Shown: positions 19,133 through 28,135 of the stretch, piece after piece | How the letters are laid out: each line of letters begins with the position of its first letter | How positions within the stretch are numbered: position 1 is the first letter of the stretch | Assembly (NCBI RefSeq): GCF_011308835.1 | Contig: NZ_JAAOHY010000001.1 | Span: 744,001-808,000, forward strand | Length of the DNA: 64,000 nt | Source: Paracoccus xiamenensis | GTDB taxonomy: Bacteria; Pseudomonadota; Alphaproteobacteria; Rhodobacterales; Rhodobacteraceae | Direction: 5' to 3' | Notes under the pieces: model-generated | Told to the model about the DNA's origin: nothing | Database searches by the model: none | The model's input: the letters and a program-made list of their open reading frames with translations, nothing else | Translations under genes and position numbers: made by a program

Positions 19133-19939
19133 TCAGCGGGCGCGGCCTTCCAGCACCGCTTTCAGCAGCAACGTCACCACCGCGATCAATGTCAGGGTCG
19201 AGGCAGCGGCAAACGCGCCAGCGACGTTGAGGTCGTTGAACAGCAGTTCGACATGCAGGGGCAGGGTGTTCGTCTGCCCACGAATGCTGCCCGACACGAC
19301 GGATACACCGCCAAATTCGCCGACCGCACGGGCCGTACACAGCACCGCGCCATACAGCAGCGCCCAGCGGATATTGGGCAGGGTCACCCGACGGAAAATC
19401 TGCCAGCCGCTTGCGCCAAGGGTCACGGCGGCCTCTTCCTGCTCGCTTCCCTGTGCCTGCATCAAGGGCAGCACCTCGCGCGCGACGAAGGGCGAGGTGA
19501 CGAACAGCGTCACCAGCACGATGCCGGGCAGGGCGAACAGGATCTGGATGTCATGGGCTTCCAGCCACGGTCCCAGAAAGCCCTGGCGTCCGTAAAGCAG
19601 CAGATAGCAGATGCCGGCGATGATGGGCGAGATCGAGAAGGGGATCTCGATCGCTGTCACCAGCAGGCTGCGACCGGGAAAGCGGAAGCGGGCAATCAGC
19701 CAGGCGGCCGCGACGCCAAAGACGATGTTCAGCGGCACCACGATCAGCGCCACCAACACCGTCAGCCAGATGGCGTGCAGTGTCAGCGGGTCCATGATGT
19801 TCTGGACGTAGGCCCGCCAGCCTTGGGCAAAGGCGGCGGCGAAGATATAGAACAGCGGCGCCACCACCATGACCAGCGTGGACAACACGGCGATTGCGAT
19901 CAGCAGGCGGGGCAAAAGACGGCTTTGACGTGTCATCAC
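19133..19939 (-). CDS. cysW: Sulfate ABC transporter permease CysW, operon 1
   Basis: 268 aa inner-membrane permease with about six helices. The EAA-loop region [24 protein letters not shown] is the coupling site for CysA. It forms the translocation pore with CysT. The ATG overlaps the cysT stop by 4 bp. Last gene of the leftward operon cysA-sbp-cysT-cysW. The Arg-Ala-Arg C-terminus ends ~55 bp before the pirin start. Confidence 0.94.
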   Translation of the reverse strand: MMTRQSRLLPRLLIAIAVLSTLVMVVAPLFYIFAAAFAQGWRAYVQNIMDPLTLHAIWLTVLVALIVVPLNIVFGVAAAWLIARFRFPGRSLLVTAIEIPFSISPIIAGICYLLLYGRQGFLGPWLEAHDIQILFALPGIVLVTLFVTSPFVAREVLPLMQAQGSEQEEAAVTLGASGWQIFRRVTLPNIRWALLYGAVLCTARAVGEFGGVSVVSGSIRGQTNTLPLHVELLFNDLNVAGAFAAASTLTLIAVVTLLLKAVLEGRAR

Positions 19940-20778
19940 CGCTCCTTGAATCGCATGGCGCGCGCTTGCAGTCGGTTCGAGACGAAAAGCAGGATCAGCG
20001 CAAAAAACAGCAGCACCAGCGCGATGGCCGCGGCACCCTGATAGTCGTATTCTTCAAGCCGAATAAACGCCAATAGCGCGGCGATTTCGGTCTTGAAGGG
20101 CAGGTTGCCAGCGATGAAAACGACGGCGCCGAACTCTCCCAGACTACGGGCAAGCGCAATGGTGCAGCCGGCCAGATAGGCGGGCAGGATCTGCGGAAAG
20201 ACGACGCGGCGGAAAATGGTGAACTCGCTGGCCCCAAGCGTGCGCGCGGCCTGTTCATAAGCCGGGTCGAGGTCTTCCAGCACAGGCTGAACCGTGCGCA
20301 CGACAAAGGGGATCGAGGTGAAGGACATCGCCAGTGCCACGCCCCAGATCGTATAGGTGACGCTGATCCCCAAGGGCTCCAGCAACTGGCCGAACCAGCC
20401 ATTGCCCGAAAACAACGCCGTCAAGGACAGGCCGGCGACGGCGGTCGGCAGGGCGAAAGGCACGTCGATCAGCGCGTCCAGAATGCGGCGGCCCGGAAAT
20501 TCGTAACGCGTCAGAACCCAGGCCATCAGCAACCCGTATACGGCGTTGATGGCGGTGGCGATCAGCGCGGCGGTAATCGTCAGGCGCAGCGCTGCCAGCG
20601 TCCGGGCCGAAGTGATGATATCCCAGAACCGCGCCGGGCCGATTTCCGCGCCCTTCAGGATCAGGGCCAGCACCGGCAGCAGCACGATCACGGTCATGTA
20701 AAGCAGCACCGTGCCGAGGCTCAATGTGAACCCCGGCAGGACGCGTTTTGCGCGGATGGGTGCCGCGATGTCGGTCAT
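19936..20778 (-). CDS. cysT: Sulfate ABC transporter permease CysT, operon 1
   Basis: 280 aa permease, six predicted helices, with the EAA loop ARTLGASEFTIFRRVVFPQI. Family sequences such as [26 protein letters not shown] and SLGEFGAVVFIAGN are intact. It pairs with CysW and overlaps both the binding-protein gene and cysW by 4 bp. Confidence 0.95.
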   Translation of the reverse strand: MTDIAAPIRAKRVLPGFTLSLGTVLLYMTVIVLLPVLALILKGAEIGPARFWDIITSARTLAALRLTITAALIATAINAVYGLLMAWVLTRYEFPGRRILDALIDVPFALPTAVAGLSLTALFSGNGWFGQLLEPLGISVTYTIWGVALAMSFTSIPFVVRTVQPVLEDLDPAYEQAARTLGASEFTIFRRVVFPQILPAYLAGCTIALARSLGEFGAVVFIAGNLPFKTEIAALLAFIRLEEYDYQGAAAIALVLLFFALILLFVSNRLQARAMRFKER

Positions 20779-21776
20779 TGGTTGACGAAAACCTGATCGA
20801 GGATGCCGCCTTCAGCGAAGTGTTCCGCGCTGATTGCGTCCCAGCCGCCGAAAACCTCGTCGACGGTGACCAGCTTCACCTCGGGGAACTCTGCCGCATG
20901 CTTGGCGGTGACGTCGGGATCGTTCACGCGATAGAAGTTCTGGGCGATGACCTCTTGTGCCTCGGGCGTGTACAGCCATTCCAGATAGGCGTTGGATACC
21001 TCGGCGGTGCCGTTCTTGTCGGCATTGGCCGTCACCACCGCAGCCGGGAAGGCCGAGAACAGCGACAGCGAAGGCGTGACGCGTTCGAAACCCTTGTCGG
21101 CATATTGTTTCGCGATGGCGCCGGTTTCGGCCTCAAACGTGATCAGCACGTCGCCGATTTCGCGTTCGGCGAAGGTCTGGGTCGAGGCGCGCCCGCCGGT
21201 GTCAAAGACCGGCACATTGGCGAAGATCGCCTTGACCAGTTCCTGCGCCTTGGCCGCGTCGCCACCATTCTGGTCCAGCCCGTAAGCATAGGCCGCCAGA
21301 TAGGTATAGCGCCCGTTGCCCGAGGTTTTCGGGTTCGGGAAGACCGGCTGAACATCTTCACGCGCAAGGTCGGACCAGTCGCGGATGTTCTTGGGGTTGC
21401 CCTTGCGGACTAGGAAGCTGGGCAGCGAGTAATAGGGCGAGGCGTTGTTCGGCAGTTGCGCGCGCCAGTCTTCGGGCAGCATGCCGCCCTTGGCCAGCAT
21501 GTCCACGTCGATTTCCTGGTTGAAGGTCACCACGTCTGCGGGCAGCCCTTCCAGAATGGCGCGGGCCTGCTTGGACGACCCAGCGTGGCTTTGGTCGATG
21601 GTCAGATCCTTGCCCGTCTCTTCCTTCCATTCGGCGATGAACAGCGGGTTCAGCGCCTCATAAACCTCGCGGCCGATGTCATAGCTGACATTCAGGATCT
21701 TGTCCTGCGCAAGCGCAGGGAAGGCGGCGCCGATGCCGATGGCAAGGGCGGCGGCCCGGAAAAGACCGTGTTTCAT
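20775..21776 (-). CDS. Periplasmic sulfate/thiosulfate-binding protein, operon 1
   Basis: 333 aa with a signal peptide ending around ALA-QDK. The mature protein begins LNVSYDIGREVYEALNPLF and carries the family sulfate-site segments QSHAGSSKQARAI and NPKTSGNGRYTYLAAYAYG. It delivers sulfate or thiosulfate to CysTW. It starts 10 bp after cysA and overlaps cysT by 4 bp. Sbp and CysP cannot be separated safely from sequence alone. Confidence 0.94.
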   Translation of the reverse strand: MKHGLFRAAALAIGIGAAFPALAQDKILNVSYDIGREVYEALNPLFIAEWKEETGKDLTIDQSHAGSSKQARAILEGLPADVVTFNQEIDVDMLAKGGMLPEDWRAQLPNNASPYYSLPSFLVRKGNPKNIRDWSDLAREDVQPVFPNPKTSGNGRYTYLAAYAYGLDQNGGDAAKAQELVKAIFANVPVFDTGGRASTQTFAEREIGDVLITFEAETGAIAKQYADKGFERVTPSLSLFSAFPAAVVTANADKNGTAEVSNAYLEWLYTPEAQEVIAQNFYRVNDPDVTAKHAAEFPEVKLVTVDEVFGGWDAISAEHFAEGGILDQVFVNQ

Positions 21777-21786
21777 GGAATGCTCC

Positions 21787-22866
21787 TCAGGCTGAAAGTC
21801 GGATAGGGGCGGCGGGCGCGACTGGCCCGGCGTCCGAAAACATGGCGCCCCAAAGCGGACGCAGGCGGAAGTGGCCGCCGACCACCAGCGCGGGCGCGCC
21901 GCGCCGGGGCAGGTCGACGTCGATCTGGCTGTCGTCGGGCCCGGTCAGGACCAGCCGCAGGTCGGTGCCGTTGCTGTCCTTGCGTGTCAGCACCCAGGGG
22001 CTTGCCGGATCGGATTCCAGCGCGATGCTGTCGGGGCGCAGGTGCAGCTGGCCCGGCCCGTCCGCCTCGGCGCAGGTCATGAGTTCGCGCGCGTCCAGGC
22101 CCGGTGCCTCGGCGCGGCCGCCGCGAAGGGTGACCGGCAGGGTGATCGACGCACCCATGAACTGCGCCACAAAGGCCGATGCCGGGTGATCGTGGATCTC
22201 GTCGGCGGTGCCGATCTGGCTGATCTGGCCATCTCCCATTACCACCACGCGATCGGCCAGCTCGAACGCTTCTTCCTGATCGTGGGTGACGAAAATCGTG
22301 GTCGAACCGGTCTTTTCGTGGACCTCGCGCAGCCAACGGCGCAGATCGCGGCGGATCGCGGCGTCAAGCGCGCCAAAGGGTTCGTCCAGCAACAGGACCG
22401 CGGGCTGAATCGCCAGCGCCCGGCCAAGCGCCACGCGCTGCCGCTGCCCGCCGGAAAGCTGGCCGGGAAAGCGGTCTGCCAGATGGGGGATCTGCAACAG
22501 GTTCAACAGGTTGTCGACGGTTGCGTCGATCTGTGCCGGCGCGGGGCGTTCGCTGCGGGGCCGCACGGTCAGGCCAAAGGCGATATTGTCGCGCACGGTC
22601 ATATGCGGGAACAGCGCGTAATGTTGAAAGACAAAGCCGATGCGGCGTTTTTGGGCGGGCAGGGCCAGCCAATCCTGACCGGCAACTACCAACTGCCCGG
22701 CATCTGGCCATTCGAGACCGGCGATGATGCGCAGCAATGTCGTTTTGCCCGAGCCCGATGGCCCCAGCAGCGCGAGCAACTCGCCATCCTCGACCTTCAG
22801 GTCGATGCCGCGCAGCACTTGCGTCGCGTCGAAGCTTTTGGTCAGGCCGGTAATGCTGATGGTCAT
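21787..22866 (-). CDS. cysA: Sulfate ABC transporter ATP-binding protein CysA, operon 1
   Basis: 359 aa, full length. Walker [11 protein letters not shown]-loop VFQHYALFPHMTVRDNI, signature [15 protein letters not shown], Walker [14 protein letters not shown] and the H-loop FVTHDQEEAFEL are intact. After ~240 residues a TOBE-type C-terminal domain follows. It is first in the operon, which makes the promoter region at 22867-23050 the likely control point. Confidence 0.95.
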   Translation of the reverse strand: MTISITGLTKSFDATQVLRGIDLKVEDGELLALLGPSGSGKTTLLRIIAGLEWPDAGQLVVAGQDWLALPAQKRRIGFVFQHYALFPHMTVRDNIAFGLTVRPRSERPAPAQIDATVDNLLNLLQIPHLADRFPGQLSGGQRQRVALGRALAIQPAVLLLDEPFGALDAAIRRDLRRWLREVHEKTGSTTIFVTHDQEEAFELADRVVVMGDGQISQIGTADEIHDHPASAFVAQFMGASITLPVTLRGGRAEAPGLDARELMTCAEADGPGQLHLRPDSIALESDPASPWVLTRKDSNGTDLRLVLTGPDDSQIDVDLPRRGAPALVVGGHFRLRPLWGAMFSDAGPVAPAAPIRLSA

Positions 22867-22886
22867 GGGGTCCCCTTATCGAACAG

Positions 22887-22898
22887 GGAAATATTTCC
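22887..22898. promoter_or_regulatory. Perfect 12-bp palindrome upstream of sulfate operon 1
   Basis: GGAAATATTTCC, centred about 26 bp upstream of the cysA ATG (22866). It is the only AT-rich palindrome in this leader. It could be a repressor operator or overlap the -10 region; this is inferred from position and symmetry only. Confidence 0.4.
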
Positions 22899-23064
22899 AC
22901 AATGTGACGGATACAAGACGGATGTTGACGGATTGCGGCGGGATTTGCCCGCAATTCCGGGATGTTGTTCGGGGGCGTGGTGATGAAGCGGGATATGCAG
23001 GTCATTCTGCGCAGGCATCAGGAGGTTGTTTTTCGCTGAGGTGCGGATGTGGAATGTTGTCCTT

Positions 23065-23121
23065 ATCCGCAGGCGGCTGCGGATTGATTGCAGAACGATA
23101 TGGCGGCGGCTGCCACCATAT
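23065..23121 (-). terminator. Two hairpins after sulfate operon 2
   Basis: Downstream of the operon-2 cysA stop (23132) lie two adjacent inverted repeats: 23098-23107 with 23112-23121 (10 bp, one mismatch) and 23065-23072 with 23077-23084 (8 bp, perfect, loop GCGG). Neither has a clear T-run on the minus strand, so termination may be weak or factor-dependent; they also separate operon 2 from the operon-1 promoter. Confidence 0.5.
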
Positions 23122-23131
23122 CATGCGCGTG

Positions 23132-23851
23132 CTAGGCGGCGATAAAATCGCGTACGAAGGGGGTGGCGGGTCGGTCGCGGATGTCCTGCGGGCGTCCGAT
23201 CTGTTCGATGCTGCCCATCGACATGACCACGACCACATCGGCCAGCTCCATCGCCTCGTCCTGGTCATGTGTGACGAAGACGGTGGTCAGGCCGGTCTCG
23301 TCATGGATGTCGCGCAGGCCCTGACGCAACTCCTTGCGGACCTTCGCATCAAGCGCGCCGAAGGGCTCGTCAAGCAGCAGCATCCGCGGCTCGATCGCCA
23401 GCGCACGGGCGAGGGCGACCCGCTGGCGCTGACCGCCGGAAAGCTGGCTGGGGTATCGCGCGCCGATATCGGGCAGCTGGATCAGCTCCAGCAGCTTGGT
23501 GACGCGGCGGGCGATTTCGGCCTTTTCCGGGCGTTTGGCGCGGGGGCGGGCGTTCAGACCGTAAGCGATATTGTCGAAAACCGTCATGTGCCGGAACAGG
23601 GCATAGCTTTGAAAGACAAAGCCCGCGCGGCGGTCCTGAACGCTCATCCCCGTCGCGTCTTGCCCATCGAACAGCACCCGGCCCGAGGTCGGAAATTCTA
23701 GCCCGCCCAGAATGCGCAAGAGCGTCGTCTTGCCAGAGCCGGACGGCCCCAGCAGCGCCACCAGCGCGCCCGAGGGGATGGAGAGCGTCACCGGTTTCAG
23801 CGCGGTGGCCTTGCCGAATTCCTTGGCGATTTCGTCGATATGAATGTCCAT
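23132..23851 (-). CDS. Sulfate ABC transporter ATP-binding protein CysA, operon 2 (short form)
   Basis: 239 aa. A complete nucleotide-binding domain is visible: [65 protein letters not shown]. It stops about 120 residues before the operon-1 paralogue and has no TOBE regulatory domain. I start at the ATG at 23851 ([13 protein letters not shown]), 7 bp after the cysW stop with GAGGGAG upstream; an extension to 23881 would overlap cysW. Last gene of operon 2. The short C-terminus may be natural or a truncation; the ATPase core is intact. Confidence 0.9.
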   Translation of the reverse strand: MDIHIDEIAKEFGKATALKPVTLSIPSGALVALLGPSGSGKTTLLRILGGLEFPTSGRVLFDGQDATGMSVQDRRAGFVFQSYALFRHMTVFDNIAYGLNARPRAKRPEKAEIARRVTKLLELIQLPDIGARYPSQLSGGQRQRVALARALAIEPRMLLLDEPFGALDAKVRKELRQGLRDIHDETGLTTVFVTHDQDEAMELADVVVVMSMGSIEQIGRPQDIRDRPATPFVRDFIAA

Positions 23852-23858
23852 GGCTCCC

Positions 23859-24752
23859 TCAGTGTCGGCGGATGGCGGCAAGCTGGTCGGCGTGACGCAG
23901 CTCCAACGCGGTTTTCAGGGTCAGGGTGATCAGTGCCAGCGCCGTCAGCGCAGCAGCCATCGAGAAGGCGGCGACCGAGAGGTATTCGTTATACAGCATC
24001 TCGATGGTGATCGGCATGGTCGCGGTCTTGCCCCGGATCTTGCCCGAAACGACGGCCACGGCGCCGAATTCGCCCATGGCACGGGCGGTGCACAGAAGCG
24101 CGCCATAAAGCAGCGCCCAGCGGATATTCGGCAGGGTCACGGTCCAGAACACCCGCCAACCCGACGCGCCAAGGGTCAGCGCGACTTCTTCCTCGGTTCG
24201 GCCCTGTTCGATCATCACCGGAATCAGTTCGCGGGCGACGAAGGGGAAGGTGACGAAGACGGTGGCCAGCACGATGCCGGGAATGGCGAAGACGATGGGC
24301 AGACCATGCGCCACCAGCCAGCCGCCGATCAGCGAATTGGCCCCGAACAGCAGCACGATACACAGGCCCGCCACGACCGGGCTGACCGAGAAAGGAAGGT
24401 CGATCAGCGTGATCAGGAAGGCCTTGCCGCGAAAGTCGAACTTGGTGATCAGCCAGGCGGCGGCGACGCCGAATGCGGCATTCAGCGGCAGGGCGATGGC
24501 GGTGATCAGCAGCGTCAACTGGATTGCGCTGCGGGCGTCGGGCTTGGTCAGGCTGGCAAGGGCGGCTGCCCAGCCATCGGCCAATGCCTCGGCGAAGACG
24601 GTTGCCAGCGGGGCGAGGATCAGGATGGCGACGCCCGTCAGGGCGATCCCGATCAGCGCCAGCCTGGCAGGTGCGGCTTCGGCGGTGGCGGCCCGGAACT
24701 TGCGCGGGCGGCCCGGCCGGGCGTCGGGGGTGATGAGGCTGGCGTCAGACAT
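23859..24752 (-). CDS. Sulfate ABC transporter permease CysW, operon 2
   Basis: 297 aa. A ~28-residue hydrophilic N-terminal extension (rich in Arg/Pro/Ala) precedes six predicted helices and the EAA loop [25 protein letters not shown]. Clearly paralogous to the operon-1 CysW (shared [17 protein letters not shown]). It overlaps cysT by 8 bp. Confidence 0.94.
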   Translation of the reverse strand: MSDASLITPDARPGRPRKFRAATAEAAPARLALIGIALTGVAILILAPLATVFAEALADGWAAALASLTKPDARSAIQLTLLITAIALPLNAAFGVAAAWLITKFDFRGKAFLITLIDLPFSVSPVVAGLCIVLLFGANSLIGGWLVAHGLPIVFAIPGIVLATVFVTFPFVARELIPVMIEQGRTEEEVALTLGASGWRVFWTVTLPNIRWALLYGALLCTARAMGEFGAVAVVSGKIRGKTATMPITIEMLYNEYLSVAAFSMAAALTALALITLTLKTALELRHADQLAAIRRH

Positions 24753-25587
24753 GGCCCATTTTCCTGCGCGAAACGATCTGGATGATGTTGATCGCCAGCA
24801 GCATCGCGAACGAGATCAGCAGCATGGCGATGCCGATTGCGGCAGCGGCGTCATAGTTGAACTCCTCCAGCTGGATGACGATCAGCAGGGGCGCGATTTC
24901 GGTCTTCAGGGGGATGTTCCCGGCAATGAAGATCACCGAGCCGTATTCGCCGACCGCCCGCGCCAGCGCCAGCGCAAAGCCGGTCAGCGCGGCGGGTGTC
25001 AGCATCGGCAGGATGACATGGCGCAGCGTATGCGGCCGCGATGCGCCAAGTGTGGCCGAGGCTTCCTCGACCTCGCGGTCGATCTCTTCGATCACCGGCT
25101 GGACGGTGCGGGTCACGAAGGGCAGGCCCACGAAAATCAGGGCCAGCAGGATCCCCCATTGGGTATAGGCTATCTTCCAGCCGATCTGCGCGGCCAGCTG
25201 TCCGAATGCGCCGTTGGGCGCGTAAAGCGTGGTCAGCGCGATGCCGGCGACGGCCGTGGGCAGGGCAAAGGGCAGATCGACGGCAGCGTCGACCAGGCGC
25301 CGGCCCGGAAAGTCATAACGAACCAGAACCCAAGCCAGCAGCACCCCGAACACCAGATTGAACAGCGCCGCGAAGACCGACAGCCGGAAGGACAACAGCA
25401 GCGCCGTCCAGACCCGTTCGCGATTGACCACCTCCCAGACATTGCCGGGCCCGAAGCTGGCGCCCTTCAGAAGAAGGGCACCAATCGGCAGCAGCACGAC
25501 GATGGACAGCATCGTCAGGGTGATGCCGGCGGACAGGCGCAGGCCCGGCATCGGGGTTTTCTGGACCAGGGCGGGCATGACGGTCAC
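24745..25587 (-). CDS. Sulfate ABC transporter permease CysT, operon 2
   Basis: 280 aa permease with six predicted helices. It carries [26 protein letters not shown] and [20 protein letters not shown] (EAA loop), matching CysT of operon 1 in layout. It overlaps the binding-protein gene by 4 bp and cysW by 8 bp. Confidence 0.94.
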   Translation of the reverse strand: MTVMPALVQKTPMPGLRLSAGITLTMLSIVVLLPIGALLLKGASFGPGNVWEVVNRERVWTALLLSFRLSVFAALFNLVFGVLLAWVLVRYDFPGRRLVDAAVDLPFALPTAVAGIALTTLYAPNGAFGQLAAQIGWKIAYTQWGILLALIFVGLPFVTRTVQPVIEEIDREVEEASATLGASRPHTLRHVILPMLTPAALTGFALALARAVGEYGSVIFIAGNIPLKTEIAPLLIVIQLEEFNYDAAAAIGIAMLLISFAMLLAINIIQIVSRRKMGHV

Positions 25588-26618
25588 TTCGCCGTAAAGA
25601 TCTGGTCGAAGATGCCGCCATCACCGAAATGTTCCGGCTGCGCCTTTGCCCAGCCGCCGAAATGGCCGATATCGACCAGTTCCAGCTTGGGAAAACGGGC
25701 CACGTCTTCCGGTGCGGCGGCGCTGTCATCCCAGGCGCGATAGTAATGCTTGAAGGCAAGCGCCTGACCTTCGGGGCTGTAAAGGAAATCCAGATATGCA
25801 TCGGCAAGGGCGCGCTGCGCGTCATCCGCGATATTCGCCTCGACCACGGCGACCGGCGGTTCGGCCAGAATGCTGACCGAGGGGACGACGATCTCGAACG
25901 CGTCCGGGCCGATTTCCTTCAGCGCCAGATAGGCCTCGTTTTCCCAGGCCAGCAGCACATCGCCGATGCCGCGCTGTGCAAAGGTGGTTGTCGCGCCGCG
26001 CGCGCCGGTATCCAGAACCGGAACATGGGTGAACAACTCGCCCACGAATGCCTTCGGGTCCTGACCGTTCTTTTCGGCCCAGGCCCAAGCGGCAAGATAG
26101 TTCCAGCGCGCCCCGCCCGAGGTTTTCGGGTTCGGCGTGATCACCTCGACCCCGTCCTTGACCAGATCGCCCCAATCCTTGATCCCCTTGGGATTGTCCT
26201 TGCGGACCAGGAAGACGATGGTCGAGGTGTAGGGGCTGGAATTATGCGGCAGTTTCGACTGCCAGTCAGCAGGCAGCTTGCCTGTGGCCGCGATCTTGTC
26301 GATGTCCGAGGCAAGCGCCAGCGTCACCACTTGCGCGCCAAGGCCGTCGATCACCGCGCGGGCCTGCGCGCCCGAGCCGCCGTGGCTGGTCTCGATCCCG
26401 GGGACATCGTGCCCTTCGGCCTGCCATTTCTGGGCGAAGGCCTCATTCACCTCGCGGTACAGTTCGCGCGTGGGGTCATAGCTGACATTCAGCAGCTCTT
26501 GCGCGCGTAGGGTGCCCGGCAGGGCCGTCAGCGCCAGTGCCGCCAACGCCAGGGTCGAGATGCCGGCGCGCAGCGAGACGGTCGGGAATCTAAGGGTAGG
26601 GGTCGTATGCGGTTTCAT
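25584..26618 (-). CDS. Periplasmic sulfate-binding protein, operon 2
   Basis: 344 aa from the ATG at 26618. A signal peptide is visible (hydrophobic [20 protein letters not shown], cleavage near LRA-QEL). The mature part opens [20 protein letters not shown] and has [13 protein letters not shown] and [18 protein letters not shown], the sulfate-site segments. First gene of operon 2, whose order (binding protein-cysT-cysW-cysA) differs from operon 1. A start at 26678 is possible but would precede the signal peptide with 20 extra polar residues. Confidence 0.93.
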   Translation of the reverse strand: MKPHTTPTLRFPTVSLRAGISTLALAALALTALPGTLRAQELLNVSYDPTRELYREVNEAFAQKWQAEGHDVPGIETSHGGSGAQARAVIDGLGAQVVTLALASDIDKIAATGKLPADWQSKLPHNSSPYTSTIVFLVRKDNPKGIKDWGDLVKDGVEVITPNPKTSGGARWNYLAAWAWAEKNGQDPKAFVGELFTHVPVLDTGARGATTTFAQRGIGDVLLAWENEAYLALKEIGPDAFEIVVPSVSILAEPPVAVVEANIADDAQRALADAYLDFLYSPEGQALAFKHYYRAWDDSAAAPEDVARFPKLELVDIGHFGGWAKAQPEHFGDGGIFDQIFTAK

Positions 26619-26783
26619 ATCGGTCTGGTCCCTGTTGGTAATCTGCAAATTTAGGAAGCGTTGGGGCGTGCCGTTCATGCGCGGAGCATCCGCAGACGGA
26701 CGGTTTGCACGGTGGTTCTGATGGCCCGGACTTCGGTCATCTGCATGTCCCTTCTTTTGGTGCGGGGCGGCGATTGTCGGCCC

Positions 26784-26815
26784 TACACCATAATTACGAC
26801 CGAGATTATCGTGTA
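26784..26815. promoter_or_regulatory. 32-bp inverted repeat upstream of sulfate operon 2
   Basis: Arms TACACCATAAT (26784-26794) and ATTATCGTGTA (26805-26815) are inverted with one mismatch, 10 bp apart. The core ATAAT-N10-ATTAT resembles LysR-type operators. It lies ~170 bp upstream of the binding-protein ATG in an AT-rich island and is a candidate sulfur-control site (for example a CysB/Cbl-like regulator); the regulator is inference. Confidence 0.45.
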
Positions 26816-26832
26816 TGGCAAGAAAAAAATCT

Positions 26833-26856
26833 CGACTGCGGCAGTCGTCTTTTATT
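26833..26856 (+). terminator. Possible terminator in the sulfate-operon/cls-remnant gap
   Basis: Short hairpin CGACT-GCGGC-AGTCG (up to 7 bp with a 1-nt loop) followed by TCTTTTATT on the plus strand, and preceded by an A-run that would serve the minus strand. No intact plus-strand gene ends here, so it may be a leftover of a deleted gene. Confidence 0.45.
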
Positions 26857-27024
26857 CTGCTTCGGAAATGGGCAGGTTAGTGGCGAGCAACCAGGATTTG
26901 CGGGTCAGGTCGCTAGACGGGAATGCACACGCTTTGGGCAATTCGCGGCCCACCATGCGGGCCCTCGCACTGTGCGCCTGGGGCCACAGCCAATCCGATG
27001 GGGCGTGCAGGCACGATTGCGATT

Positions 27025-27318
27025 CGGGACGGGGTGAATGTCTGGGAATACAAACCGGGCCTTCTTCACAGCAAGACGCTGACGGTGGACGGGCGCATCG
27101 CGCTGATCGGGTCGGCCAATATGGACCGGCGCAGTTTTGATCTGAACTATGAAAACAACATCCTGCTGAACGACAAGGCGACCACGGCGATGATTTGCGA
27201 ACGCCAGCAAAGCTATCTGGCAGACAGTCGTCAGGTTCTGCTTGAGGAGGTGGCCGCCTGGCCGGTCACACGTCGGATCTGGAACAACGCACTGGCGATC
27301 CTCGGCCCGGTGCTGTGA
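27025..27318 (+). pseudogene. C-terminal remnant of a cardiolipin synthase / phospholipase D protein
   Basis: About 97 codons resembling the end of bacterial cardiolipin synthases: GVNVWEYKPGLLHSKTLTVDG and IALIGSANMDRRSFDLN, i.e. the second HKD motif (H-x-K-x4-D) plus the GSANMD tail and C-terminal helix. The first HKD motif, membrane helices and the N-terminal ~370 residues are absent; the ~400 bp upstream show no matching sequence in any frame. The fragment cannot be catalytic, since two HKD motifs are required. It ends 18 bp from the encapsulin stop. Confidence 0.8.
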
Positions 27319-27336
27319 TACCGGGCCGCCGTTTAT

Positions 27337-28134
27337 TCAGGCGGTCAGCACCACCACCGCTTCCGAGGTCTGCATCTGGAAGGTCAGCGTTTCCTGCAGG
27401 TACAGCGTGACGCTGTCGGCATCATGGCTGAGATAGCCGATCGAGATATCCTGCCCCAGATACAGGTCGAAATCGCCGCCGCGCGTGGTCACCACTGCGC
27501 CGCCCTCCAGCGCCTGGCTCCAGACCACATCGGCGTCGACCAGCTTTTTCAGGTGACTGGCGACGGGATAGCCGTCCTCGGCCCCGCCAGTGGCAGCGGT
27601 GAAGGCGGCAGTGCCCAGCACCAGCGCGTAGGGTCCGTTCACGCCGGCCAGCCGCAACTGGCTGACGGCGCGTGCAACCGCCTGCGGATAGTCGGACGCC
27701 TCCTTGGGCAGCGTGACCGTCGGGTTGCTGGTTTCGGGCAGGATGCCCTTGATGCCGGCGCTGGCATAGCCTTCGAAGATCAACCGATCCTCTGCCAGCG
27801 CGATCTGGCGGGCGGCGTCTTTCAGTGGCTGCCAATCGGAATCGTTCGATCCGCGTGCGACGTCGTCAATGGCCCGACGCGACAGGGTAAAGGGCACGCG
27901 CAGCTCAACCAGCGGATCGACCGCGCGCTGCGCCGATTGCACGCCATCGGCGATCGGTTCGACCGGACGGATATGGCCCGTCCCGACAGCGCTGAGCGCG
28001 TAGCCGTCAGGGCCGTGCATATCGACCACACGCCGCCCGCCAAGATAGCGCTTCAGGGTGCGGGCGGCCTCGTCGTCTATCTGGTCCCAGGCGGCGGCGC
28101 TGACAGGTGCCAGATCGCGATTCAGGTTGTTCAT
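27337..28134 (-). CDS. Family 1 encapsulin nanocompartment shell protein
   Basis: 265 aa, the length of linocin/CFP29-type encapsulins with the HK97 phage capsid fold. It opens MNNLNRDLAPVSAAAWDQID and has ARTLKRYLGGRRVVD, the N-terminal helix that docks cargo tails, and ends in the family segment with LYLQETLTFQMQTSEAVVVL. Sixty copies (T=1) or more self-assemble into a cytosolic shell. Its ATG is 1 bp after the DyP peroxidase stop, so cargo and shell are coupled. Confidence 0.95.
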   Translation of the reverse strand: MNNLNRDLAPVSAAAWDQIDDEAARTLKRYLGGRRVVDMHGPDGYALSAVGTGHIRPVEPIADGVQSAQRAVDPLVELRVPFTLSRRAIDDVARGSNDSDWQPLKDAARQIALAEDRLIFEGYASAGIKGILPETSNPTVTLPKEASDYPQAVARAVSQLRLAGVNGPYALVLGTAAFTAATGGAEDGYPVASHLKKLVDADVVWSQALEGGAVVTTRGGDFDLYLGQDISIGYLSHDADSVTLYLQETLTFQMQTSEAVVVLTA

Positions 28135-28135
28135 C

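Noticed and set aside
26923..27318. Intact small phospholipase D gene
   Set aside because: Only one HKD motif; the first ~35 codons of the open frame do not resemble the family.
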